Source of the DNA: Chromera velia
Taxonomy: Eukaryota > Sar > Chromeraceae
Length of the DNA: 26,894 nt
Direction: 5' to 3'
NCBI GenBank assembly: GCA_018398765.1
Contig: JAHBMJ010000316.1
Coordinates: 1 to 26,894, forward strand
Shown here: piece after piece, positions 17,726 through 26,894 of the stretch
How the letters are laid out: every line of letters starts with the position of its first letter
Position numbering within the stretch: position 1 is the stretch's first letter
Position numbers and translations under genes: made by a program
The notes under the pieces: generated by a model
Seen by the model: only the letters and a program-made list of their open reading frames with translations
Told to the model about the DNA's origin: nothing
Database searches by the model: none

Positions 17726-18716
17726 CCACTCGGAGGAGAGGCTCTCTCTCTCTCTCCCTCTCTCGCGCAGTGCTGCAAGAAACGAACGAGACGGTGCTTT
17801 GATGTCAATCAATATACGCGTGCGTCCATTCGGACGTTTTTGTCCTTTGTCCGTCAGCCGGGAGCGCCTTTGTTTGAGTGAGCACTGTTCAGTATTTCCC
17901 GCAGACAGGAAGAGAAAGAAGGAAGGGAGGAAGCAAAAACAAACATGGCATGGATGCAAAGAGAAGCGAAGAGTGGAGTGAAGAGAAACGAAGGAAGGAA
18001 GCAAGCAATTCAGAAAGGAAGGAAAGAAAGGGGGGACGCTTCATGATGGCCGGTGGTCGTCCTGCCGTCCTTTCCGCTCGTTCCCTCTCTTCCTGTCTTA
18101 TGCTTCTTCTCCCTTTCTCGTTCTCCTCTTCTTTCCTTCTTTCCTTTCCTTTGGTTTCTTGCGATTGTGGCCGGACTGACTGTCTGTTTCTCTCTTTCTT
18201 CAGATCCTTCCGCGACTGGCCTGTAAATAGAAACGAAACACAACAGCGATGAATGAATGCGTGCATGCATGTGTGCGGAACAACTTCAGGGCGATGTCAC
18301 GAGGCTTTCAGAAAGGCAGATCGAATACAGTCCGTTCGGTTCGGTTTCCTCTTCTGGAGGGAGGGAGGGAGGGAGGAAGTCACCCCCTCTGAACCCCCGC
18401 AAGACAGGGCAAAATGCCAAGTGACTGAATGCCTCACGAATAGACAGACAGACCGACCTGAGGGGGTTCCAATCAGACTGTTTCTGTGTAATTCTTTTTC
18501 TTTGTCCCTTCTCGAGTTCCTTTTACTTCACTGTATGCATGAGTGTGTGTATGAATGATTTCTTGACAACAGTAGCGTAGCTTGAGTTTTAGCTTTTGTT
18601 TGTTTTTGCCTTTATTCCTTTTTCTCTTTCTTTCTGTCTCCAAATTCATCCCCTTCCCTAACATTTTCTTTTCCGCCATGCGCAGGATGCCGGCCGACAT
18701 TGTTTTCTCTTGCTGA
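17726..18716. other. Downstream flank, low-complexity, no gene
   Basis: Contains the 3' untranslated region of the CCCH gene (end not determinable). It also has alternating CT-rich and GA-rich tracts and a (GGGA)n run at about 18358-18377. No AATAAA-type signal or coding exon is convincing. Confidence 0.45.
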
Positions 18717-18720
18717 GAAT

Positions 18721-18828
18721 ATTTGCATGTCTGCTTGACTTGAGGGTATCGGCATGATTGCCTGACTCGAGAGTATCTGCGTGTTCACTTGTCCTGTAAA
18801 TATTTGCATGTATGATTGCCTGAAAGTT
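18721..18828. repeat. Four 27 bp tandem repeats
   Basis: Units start at 18721, 18748, 18775 and 18802, with a consensus near ATTTGCATGATTGCCTGACT. The period is exactly 27 and the frame is open on the minus strand (nine-residue repeats), but nothing else suggests a gene. Confidence 0.85.
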
Positions 18829-18920
18829 TGCTTCAATATCGGGTGACCCCTTCTCTTTCTCTATCTCTACCTCCCTTTTCTGCTTTCCTGTCGTGCCTCT
18901 TCCTTCCTTCTTAGACAGTC

Positions 18921-19017
18921 GGTGTCACTCCTCGAAGGAATTAAGCCAAGAATATTTTTCATCGATGGCGCCATCGATGAAAAATTTTCTTGGTGTCACT
19001 CCTCGAAGGAATTAAGC
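18921..19017. repeat. 46 bp palindrome between 26 bp direct repeats
   Basis: Identical 26-base copies beginning GGTGTCACTCCTCGAAGG occupy 18921-18946 and 18992-19017 (a one-base overlap with the palindrome end is possible). Between them, 18947-18992 is an inverted repeat without loop, arms of 23 with one mismatch, centred on GATGGC|GCCATC. Confidence 0.95.
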
Positions 19018-19683
19018 AGGTGCTCTTCCATTTTTCTCTCCTCCTCTGGTGTGTTTTCTTTCTTTGGCCTGTTCGTGCATTCCCGTTTTTCCTTTTTTTG
19101 TCTTCTCTGGTTTGGTGTTTTTTCTTCTTCTTCCTCTTCCTCTTCTGTCTATTTCCTTTCCTGGCAAATTGGCGGCCCAAAGGATTCCTTCAAGAAGCGG
19201 GCCCTTTTGGCGTTACTCAGAAAGAAGGGTGAAGAACGAAGTGCGTGACGGATTGTCTACATGCCCGTGCCTCTCTCCCCCTCCCTCCCTCCCTGCGTCT
19301 CACAATTATGGAACGAAGAGAAGAGAGCACCCTTGGTCGGCACGCCTCTCCTTCCATCCCTCATGATCTCTCTCTCTCTCTCTCTCTTTCTCTCTTTCTC
19401 TAATTGAGGGAAGGGGGTGGAATGAGATGACAGACAGAGAGGGAGCAAGTTTGTGTGGGTGTGGGGAGGAGTGAAGGGAGGGGGGTGCAGTGGTATTTGG
19501 TGTCGATCGAAGTGATGAGGAAAGAAGAGGAATGCATTGCTGAATGAATGAATGAATGAAATGCATCAATGCATCAATGCACAAAGGGATGCACATTGAA
19601 GTGACGAATTCAAAGTTCTTGATCTCGACCGGAACCTTTCAAGAAGCTGCATGTGCCCAGGAAGGGTGTAACAAAAACGACAA
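19018..19683. other. Low-complexity spacer, no gene
   Basis: Contains pyrimidine-rich tracts, (CCCT)n, a (TC)n run at about 19370-19390 and (GAAT)n at about 19543-19560. No gene seen. Confidence 0.45.
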
Positions 19684-19881
19684 GACAATGAAATATGCGT
19701 TCGGGCATGTCTCTCTTCCTTCTCTGACAATTAAGACAATGAAATATGCATTCGGGCATGTCTCGCTTCCTTCTCTGACAATTAAGACAATGAAAGATGC
19801 ATTCGGGAGTGTCTCGCTTCCTTCTCTGACAATTAAGACAATGAAATACGCGTTCGGGCATGTCTCGCTTCCGTCTCTCGT
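19684..19881. repeat. Four 51 bp tandem repeats
   Basis: Units start at about 19684, 19735, 19786 and 19837. The period of 51 is a multiple of three, and the plus frame 19556-19969 reads KTMKYAFGHVSLPSLTI (17 residues) repeated. The minus frame is also open (CLNCQRRKRD-containing units). Copies differ by a few bases and the last is cut off. It could be a repeat-containing small gene on either strand, but no further support exists. Confidence 0.85.
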
Positions 19882-19969
19882 TTTCCTTCGCTCCTCTGGC
19901 TCCTTACGTACGTATTTGTGTTCTTCATGTCATGTCACGTCATTAATTCAAATTGATCATTCATTGTGA

Positions 19970-21158
19970 AAAAGAGTAGTGCCGTCATGTCGTGTGCGGA
20001 AGGAAGGAAGGAAGGAAGGAACGCGCCGCCGCCGCATCGGAACGTGTCTGTCTGTCCTACTTTCCCTCCCTCCCTTTCCCTCTCTTTCTTGCCCCGAAAA
20101 CTTGTGTGCATGCAACTTTACCTGAATTCAGAAGTGAAGAAGTGAAAGAAGGAGACTTCAACAGATCAATTCATGAAACCGCTCCCCCTCCAAACGAGAG
20201 AGAGACCGAAATCAGGATCGGATTGAGGTGTGGAGAGAGGGAGAGAAAACATAGTGGAGCTCTCCTAGGCAGCTCTCTCTTTGCTGCGCATTCAAATTAA
20301 TTATGGAAGGATCATTCAAAGCAGAAATGCGTGACAATGCCCACACAAAAGCGAAGGAAGTAAGGAAGTCAAATAATCTTACAAGCGCGGTCGGCCGAAC
20401 TCCCCCAATCCCACCGGGTTGTTTGTATAGTCAGAAGTCAGAGACGCCGTTGGTCGTTTTCTTTCTTTTGTCTACTGAATACGGGGTTGGGTTGTTGGAG
20501 CAGGGTTCCTTTCTCTTATATACTCCAGTTGCTTCCCATTAGTCTTTGACAAAAGTTGATTCAAACTTTAGCCGATTGATCAATTGGTTCATCGAGTGAC
20601 ATCTCGACCCTTTTCTCGAAGAGGACAGGCAAAAGATAAAATCTTCGAGGGCATCAGAGCAGAGATCGAGGGAGAAACAGTCGATTGCTCCGCAAGTACG
20701 CTTAGAAGGGTGAGTGAGTGAGTGAGACGTTTTTCTGTTTTTTCGTTTCTGGCGGCCTTGTGTTGTGGAGTTCCTTCCTGCACGGTCATTTTCTCTTGAT
20801 TCCTTCTACTCGTTTTATAATTCTTTTCTTTTCTGTCGTGGCTTGATTTGAAAGCCCTTTCAAGCATGTAATGTGTCGGTTCTTTCTTTTGTTTTTTGTT
20901 GGTAAGTTTTCTCCACTGCCCCCTTCATCTCACTAAACGTGTTTGTCGGGTCCTTCCTTCATCCTACTTTCCTTTGCCATGCAGGGTTTTTCTCTTCCCC
21001 TCCATTTCCTTTCCCCGCTATTCGTTGTATGGTCTGGGTGGACAGGTTAATCAATCGTCCTCGCCCCTGCTGATGTCTTCAAGTTCGGAAGGAAGGCATC
21101 TTTTGTGCAGGGGGCACTGCTGCTGCTGGTGTTTGGTGATGTTTCGTTCTCTTTATAG
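19970..21158. other. Spacer with simple repeats, no gene
   Basis: (GGAA)n at about 20000-20020 is followed by GCCGCCGCC, with a (GAGT)n run near 20712-20730. ORFs up to about 135 codons are low-complexity and lack domains. Confidence 0.4.
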
Positions 21159-21270
21159 GTTTGTGTTGTTTTGGTCTTTCTCTCAAGAGGTTTCTGTTGT
21201 TTTATTGTTTCTCTCTGGAGGTTTGTGTTGCTCTATTGTTTCTCAGGTTTTTGTTTTGCTGTCTCTTGAT
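21159..21270. repeat. Four ~30 bp tandem repeats
   Basis: Units starting at 21159, 21189, 21220 and 21246 read GGTTTGTGTTGTTTTGGTCT-like sequence, period 26-31. Confidence 0.7.
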
Positions 21271-21990
21271 TGTCTTTCCGCCTGCCCTGCATGGCCCATT
21301 TGAAGGGGCGAAAAACGCAAGAAAAGAGGAAAAGAGGAGCCGAGAACGGATACCGCATGCATGATGAGGCAGCCGGTGAATGTCTCTCTGGGTTCTGAAG
21401 ATCCAGCACCGACTGACTGCCTGTCGGACAGACTGGCTGGTTAACTGTCGTTATTTGGCTGCTCGGACGGATGGAGGGTTTTTAGGGTACGGGCTCGGGC
21501 AGAGGTTGTCTGGCTGGCTGGCCGGCCTGTCTCTGTTTTGGTCAGTCGGTGCATGCCTTTGTGAGGCTTTGATCCGGAAACGAGGGAGACCAGAGAATTC
21601 AGGGGCCTTGTATGCTTTTTTGGTCTTTTTCTTCTCTTTGTGTGTGTGATGAAGGGAAGGAATTGGGGCCAGAAGGAGCGGAGGACGTTGAATCAATGAA
21701 TGAACTCATCAAGCCAGAAAGAATTAGAATTGGGCTCTTGATCCGTCACCCTTCCTCTCTTTGTGTCTTGTCTGTCTTGCCTCGCAATCTACGTGTCTGT
21801 CTGTACGTCAGTGAGGCTGTCAAGAACGACACCGGCCGATTCTGTCTGTGTGTCTGTCTGCCTAGATCAAAAGGAGCCAAATGGGCCGTCATTCTGAGCC
21901 TGCTTCTTGTCTGGGTAACCTTTTTCTTCCTCCCTCTTTTGCTTGTCTTTTGTTTGGTATTAACAATTCACGCAACTGGAAAAATCAAAG
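21271..21990. other. Spacer, no gene
   Basis: Rich in CTGTCTGTC and CTGGCTGGC words. No exon or domain recognised on either strand. Confidence 0.4.
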
Positions 21991-21995
21991 CATGT

Positions 21996-22140
21996 GAGAG
22001 TGAGTGAGTTAGTGAGTGAGTGATAGTGAGTGAGTGAGTGAGTGAATACATGAGTCAATGTATGCAGGTGAGTAAGTGAGTAGATGAGTGAGTGAATGGG
22101 TGAGTGAATAAATGAGTGGAGCGTGAGTGAGAGAATGGAT
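21996..22140. repeat. Imperfect (GAGT)n / TGAG array
   Basis: About 145 bases of GTGAGTGA-type tetranucleotides with substitutions. Every unit contains a GTGAGT word, so splice-site predictors will fire here falsely. Confidence 0.9.
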
Positions 22141-22261
22141 GTAGGAAGGTGGGTCGGGGCCCCCCGGGTTGTCGCATGAACAAAACAAACCTGAAAGCCC
22201 GTCAGAAAGAGACCGAGGCAGACAGACAGAGAAATATGATTATAATTGAGTACTTGCCTGC

Positions 22262-22279
22262 GTTCTTTCTTTCTTTTTT

Positions 22280-22311
<32 letters not shown>

Positions 22312-22494
22312 TTCTTTCTTTCTTTCTTTCTTTTCTTTCTTTCTTTCTTTCTTTTCTTTCTTTCTTTCTTTCTTTCTTTTCTTTCTTTCTTTCTTTTCTT
22401 TCTTTCTTTCTTTCTTTCTTTCTTTTCTTTCTTTCTTTCTTTCTTTCTTTTCTTTCTTTTCTTTCTTTCTTTCTTTCTTTCTTTCCTTCTTTTA
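22262..22494. repeat. Long (CTTT)n polypyrimidine tract
   Basis: About 230 bases of pure pyrimidine on the plus strand, mostly CTTT units with periodic extra T. ORFs translating it as FFLSFFLS repeats are artefacts. The tract has mirror symmetry suited to triplex DNA. Confidence 0.97.
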
Positions 22495-24076
22495 GCTCAG
22501 GGGGTGAGGGTACAGCGGCCGGTGCGAACGAATTGAGGAACGAAGTCGATCAGACGAGGCCCTGGAAGGAAGGCTCTGCGCTCAAGCAGGAAGGACGCCC
22601 GAGAAAGGAGAGAAAGACTGGATCAAGAGCTCTGCGGCCGATCATAAGAAAAGGGGGAGTGCGGCCTCTTTGCGTCAGTTGCAGGACTCAAAGAGATGCC
22701 TGATCTTGCTCTCATTGTGCGAGAAGGAAGGAAAGGTTTGGATCTCAAAGCGCATGCATACTTGTCATTCTAGCACTCTGTTGGCTGATCAAAGCGTTCT
22801 TTTTGTTCCTGTCAGTCATTCGCACAGCCAGGAAGAGAGACGAAGAGTAAAGAAAGGAACAGACGAACGAGAGAAAGGAGGCAAAGAAGTTTAGGGCAAA
22901 ACGGTTCAGAGCATGGCGCAATGATTGAAGAACTTCATATGGTGCAATTATTGATGAACTGCATACACAGAAAGAATTCAGAGAAGATCCAGGAGGCACA
23001 CAGAGGAGGGAGGAACTTTCGTTCCTTCCGAGCCCTGACTCGAGGACAGAAAGTGAGGAGGACGGACGGAGAGGAAGAACGTAAAAATGAATTAAGGAAG
23101 CATCACTTCTCTATGTGAAGGAGGGACTGTATCCAGGGAGGGCGAAGGGAGGCTTTTGTGTGCGTCCTTTCGTCATTACTTTCCCGGCACTTTGCTCTGC
23201 TTTCCTGCCTGCCTGGCGGAAGTGAATGACTGCCGACGACGACGTGCGTTGGTTGAAAGAGGAGAAGAAAAAAGCCGCTGAGTGGAGGGCGCAAATTGCA
23301 CTCCTGCTGGTGAGGGAATGAGTGGAGGTGCTGTGGTGATGGGAGGGAGAAAGAAAGGAGAGCTCGGGTTCATTCCGGTGGATTGAAGTTTGGGTCACTC
23401 TCCGGTTTCTTCCTTCCTTCCTTCCTTCCTTTTTTCGAGTACGTTTGTCGGGGTTGTTTCTTTTTGTCGACATACAAAAAAACAATTTGAATAGGCAAAT
23501 AAATTCCTGGCTGTTGCATGTCTGTCCTCATCGGTCGGGTTGTTTGAAAGGCGACAAAGTGAAAGGAAAAAGAAGAAGGAAACACGAGGCAGAAAACATG
23601 ACTCGGCCTTCGATCAATCTGTACGTGCGTCAATATGTGGACCGTTCTTCCAGCCCACCCGCCCGCAGACAGGTTTAGGGATACAAGGAAAAGAATCTTG
23701 GCGCCTGTCTCTCTACGTATCCAATCATCTGCATCTTCATGGACCCCAAACGGATTCGTCCTTCGGGTTCGTTCGGGGGTCACGGCTTTACTGCGGGTTG
23801 CACATGGGTGTGTGGAGGGAGAACACTGTTCTGGAGGGTAAACGTTTTTTTATCAGTTCTTTAGTTCCTCCCCAGAAGCCGAATAAAGCAGGTGCTTACC
23901 GAGCCTTCGTATTCCGGCAGATTGAAACCGTTTGGCAGGATGGCCATCTTGCTTTCAATGCTTTGTATACCAGGCATGCCTATCTACGCCTGTTGTGCGG
24001 AACACACACCGATGTACTCCCGTTCTGTCCAAAACGGTGCGTCCGCACAACATGTTCTTTCCAGCACGTGTTTCTG
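22495..24076. other. Spacer, no gene supported
   Basis: GA-rich then mixed sequence with (TTCC)n at about 23405-23430. A plus frame of 180 codons (23540-24082) and overlapping frames in the other plus phases show no domain and no splice pattern I trust. It remains a weak candidate only. Confidence 0.35.
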
Positions 24077-24077
24077 G

Positions 24078-24125
24078 TCTGAAATCCTGGGTCACCAGGC
24101 TTAGCGCCAGGCAACGGGTTTCAGA
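24078..24125. repeat. Imperfect inverted repeat at a composition boundary
   Basis: GTCTGAAATCC pairs with GGGTTTCAGAC (9 of 11) around a loop containing CACCAGGC and GCCAGGC. AT-rich DNA begins a few bases to the right. Confidence 0.5.
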
Positions 24126-24129
24126 CTTT

Positions 24130-25120
24130 ACGCGAAAATAACTAATATCTTGTTTTCCTCGTTTTTTACTAGGTTTTTAAATTTGCTTTGCAATCAAACT
24201 GGTTTTGTACAGTCTTTCAGTTCAAACTTGAAGTTGTATCAACATGTATTTAAATTATGGTAACTTCATCTAGCTTTTATATCATTTAATTTTTGATGAA
24301 TTAATTTTTATGAAGTTGTTTTATAGTTTTTTTTCTTTCAGTGCCGAACTTTGTTATAGTGATTTGTTGATCATGAGAGGGTCAAAAAGTATTTTTATAT
24401 TAAACTTGAAAAACATATCCTGTCATGATTGAATCCTGTGTATGTCTAGGTGTATCTCGGAATCTAGATAAATTGATTTACATATACATTTGATTAATAT
24501 TCAATGTTATCATCATCATCATGATTAGTGTCCTAGTCAATATCCCATTGTTGCTGTCAATTTTATATATTTCATGTTAGGGTCTAAGTTAGGCTAAATG
24601 TGAGGAATCACACTGGGGATCTAGCTGGGGTAAGCTGGGGATCAGTGCACCTGAATTTGCTACTTTGACAGAGGTATATGCCGCAATGCAGCCGCATACC
24701 TATTACCTATCGTCAACCACCCTGCATGAGGTGAATAGACGTAGGTGTTTTGACTGGTGTTTACTTTGATCTAGCCTCATCTAGGTTTGATTATATGGTA
24801 AAAAACTTGAATCAGAAGAAGTGAATGAATGAATGAATAAATGAATGAATGAATGAATGAATGAGGGTTAAATCCTACTAGATCCAGCGATGCCAGACCC
24901 CAAGCCACTAACAAGGCTTTGAGGACAACCCCATGTTATGCAATGTTTAAATTTTTAGAATAAAAAGGTTTACTCACGCAGTGGTATTAAATTGAAAATC
25001 ACCGTTTAATCATGTACATCCACTGGCAAAATTTTTATACAAATTTTGAATTAAATTCAATTAATGATATTTTTCACGTCCTTGCTGGCCGAAGACGCAT
25101 AAATTTAATTCTTAGACTCA
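24130..25120. other. AT-rich segment, no gene
   Basis: Clearly more AT-rich than the preceding 8 kb, with no ORF of note. It contains (ATC)n at about 24510-24524 and (GAAT)n at about 24822-24863, plus an imperfect hairpin AGGTATATGC..GCATACCT (about 24672-24702). Confidence 0.6.
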
Positions 25121-25300
25121 CCTTCGCGTGCATAGCTGCGCGCGAACAAACAAATTAGTGTCTTCCTACTGCCCGATCTTCCAAAGCTGCTGGATGACCA
25201 GTCCAACGAGCAAAGGCAGACGGTTGGTATTTACAAGTCACATGGGCTGGTCAGACCCGGGCAGACAAGCAAGCGACCACAGCAAGGCAAACGAAGCGGA

Positions 25301-25621
25301 TCAGTCTCCTCTTGCACTAAAGATGAAGGACAAAACAGCCAGTTGACACACACAGAAACAAGGAAACCAACTGCTCATTTCTTTCCAGTCAGCTTGTTGT
25401 CGGCAAGCCTGATCGTCTCCAAGTTCCCCTTCAGTCTTCACGAGAAAGGATTTTCTTTGCCTCCTCCAGTCTCTCCCGACTCCACAACAATTTCCGTCTC
25501 CAGCTTCTTCCTCAGGAACGGTTACCGAGAAAGAAAAGTTCCCGCCAGATGAGAGGAGCAAGAAGAAAGAGCTCCGGTCAGCTGACACGGGACGCAAAGG
25601 GTCTCTGACACCCTTTTTCAC
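25301..25621 (-). CDS. Possible downstream exon region of a minus-strand gene
   Basis: A minus frame of 106 codons is open here. Another phase also holds a protein-like run (LRKKLETEIVVESGETGG) ended by a stop. I cannot decide which phase is used. Candidate acceptors ending in CAG lie at several places to the right. No family is recognised and this may be non-coding. Confidence 0.15.
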   Translation of the reverse strand: MKKGVRDPLRPVSADRSSFFLLLSSGGNFSFSVTVPEEEAGDGNCCGVGRDWRRQRKSFLVKTEGELGDDQACRQQADWKEMSSWFPCFCVCQLAVLSFIFSARGD

Positions 25622-25757
25622 AATCTCCTAACTGTGCCCGCAGCGGTTGAGAAAAAGAGAGACGCATAGATGCAGACTCTCTTCCTGAACGAAGATAGAA
25701 GAAAACGAGGCGACAAGCTAGGCAACAACTGAATCTAGAATAAAAGGAAGTAGTCAC

Positions 25758-25945
25758 CTTTCGTTGAAGCCGTCACCATATGTAACACCTTCCTGCTGCT
25801 TTGGAGGTAGCGGCAGGACAGACGGAGAGCTAGACCCAGAGATGCGGCCTAGATAGAGAGATGAATCTCCAAACTCTACAGACTCTAGCTCAGTCTGAAG
25901 ATCTCTGTCAACTAAAAGATTAAATGTGGGAAGATCCTTAGCCAT
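25758..25945 (-). CDS. Possible first coding exon of an unidentified minus-strand gene
   Basis: ATG at 25945 is preceded in frame by TGA. It opens 62 codons with balanced composition (MAKDLPTFNLLVDRDLQTEL, then ESVEFGDSSLYLG) and ends AACGAAAG before a GTGACT donor (intron base 1 at 25757). A GTGAGT donor and a CTTAG acceptor lie just upstream (about 25980-26000), so a leader intron is possible. No domain is recognised and the downstream exon is uncertain. Confidence 0.3.
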
Positions 25946-26300
25946 TCATAGAGTCGAGAGCTTGGACCTTGAACTAGTGATGCTAAGACAGAACAGACTC
26001 ACCGTGACGATGGGCCAAACGGAATAAACGATCTCAGCGTCAGAGACGGCTGAGTGCAAAGCCCGGTCCCCATGCGAACGTAAAGATAAGCTTTCCAGGG
26101 CCGCACAGACAGAACGCGGTGGCGGACGATCGAAGCAAAGGTGGCACGCATACGAGAAGGACCGAACGGCGGCGGCGGAATGGCGCTGGCAGGTAGGACA
26201 CCACGTACAATGCATAGGTAAGTGTTGCTAAGTATTGCACCGCAGCCTGCATATAAGAAAACAAAGTCTCGTAATATACTCAACTTATGTGGGTGAGTCA

Positions 26301-26894
26301 CTGAAAAAGAAGTGGAATCTCATAGTTGTGGTAACCTCGCTTTCGCTGGACTACTCGAGTTTCGGCCTCTTAGAGACGCTCTCGTCAGGTCTTTAAGCCT
26401 GATTACCTCTTTTATCAAGCTTGTTATAAAAGTGATTGCCAAATTGTAATCAGCTTGTTCTAAGAGCATTAAAGTAAAAAGTTTTGTCAAAATGTTTTTT
26501 ACTGCTGTGAACAAATGCAAGCAAATCCGCTTGGAGACGGCTTATGCACAAAACATGTACCCATCGTTCATCTACGCGTATATTGCACCCAACAGATTTT
26601 GAATATGCAACGTCATGCACAGACTTAAAATTATTGGCACAAATCGCAGTGTGGATTAGCATAATATGGCTAATATGGCGTGACATGTGGCATACTAAGT
26701 ATAAAGGCGTGCGAAGGGAACAAGGGGCACCCGATTTGGGTTTTACAAAAAAAAAAATTAAAAATTTTTATTTTTTCTTGCAGCAGTACCACACTGAAAA
26801 AGAACTCATGCTGACTATGAGACAGTGATTTTGTCAGGCAAATAGACATACAGGCTGATAGTCAGATAGTCAGACAGGATAGGGGGGTGATATT
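26301..26894. other. Window end, no gene seen
   Basis: AT-rich sequence with a short A-run/T-run hairpin near 26745-26775 and CAGATAG/CAGACAG words at the end. The frame 26544-26828 has no features of a gene. Confidence 0.4.

Noticed and set aside
22149-22703. 184-codon ORF with FFLSFFLS repeats
   Set aside because: It is a translation of the CTTT microsatellite.
23540-24082. 180-codon plus-strand ORF
   Set aside because: No recognisable domain, and all three plus frames are partly open here, so coding is not supported.
1-26894. tRNA, rRNA or spliced-leader genes
   Set aside because: I looked for T-arm-like GGTTCGA words and other conserved RNA motifs and found none in a convincing fold.

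Overview
This is eukaryotic nuclear DNA, most likely from an alveolate-type protist. My best guess is a chromerid alga, from overall style only (inference, no search). The evidence for a eukaryote is a four-exon gene with clean GT-AG introns, a chromodomain-bearing Ty3/gypsy retrotransposon, a piece of a non-LTR retrotransposon, and very abundant microsatellites and minisatellites. Gene density is low: one well-supported host gene, one probable host gene, and two weak or partial ones.

Layout. Positions 1-323 hold the end of an open Cys/Lys-rich frame cut by the window edge. Positions 720-1560 are a foldback region of interleaved inverted repeats. Positions 2488-3265 are a degenerate ~50-70 bp minisatellite, and 3650-3775 are two CA blocks. 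Positions 4826-5556 (minus) encode a coiled-coil protein resembling the C-terminal half of the nucleoporin Nup58/p45. Positions 5908-12303 are one complete but dead Ty3/gypsy chromovirus: both LTRs, a primer-binding site, gag with a zinc knuckle, protease, RT, RNase H, integrase, a chromodomain and a polypurine tract. Its single gag-pol frame is broken by 16 nonsense codons and two compensating frameshifts.

Positions 12304-15569 are a nest of small elements. Two diverged copies of one MITE-like repeat each carry a different nested insertion that the other copy lacks. They are followed by a ~2.1 kb unit with ~75-85 bp terminal inverted repeats, which encloses the 3' part of a non-LTR retrotransposon (zinc motif plus restriction-like endonuclease, minus strand). 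Positions 15824-17725 (plus) are a tandem CCCH zinc-finger gene whose four exons I could join (274 codons plus stop). Positions 17726-24130 are non-coding as far as I can see, with many simple and tandem repeats and a striking 46 bp palindrome between 26 bp direct repeats. Positions 24130-25120 are AT-rich. Positions 25300-26300 may hold exons of a minus-strand gene.

The host genes do not form an operon or a visible pathway. The main story is genome architecture: layered mobile elements lie between a probable nucleoporin gene and an RNA-binding-type zinc-finger gene, with enough internal evidence to order several insertions and to see a strongly transition-biased decay of the retroelement.
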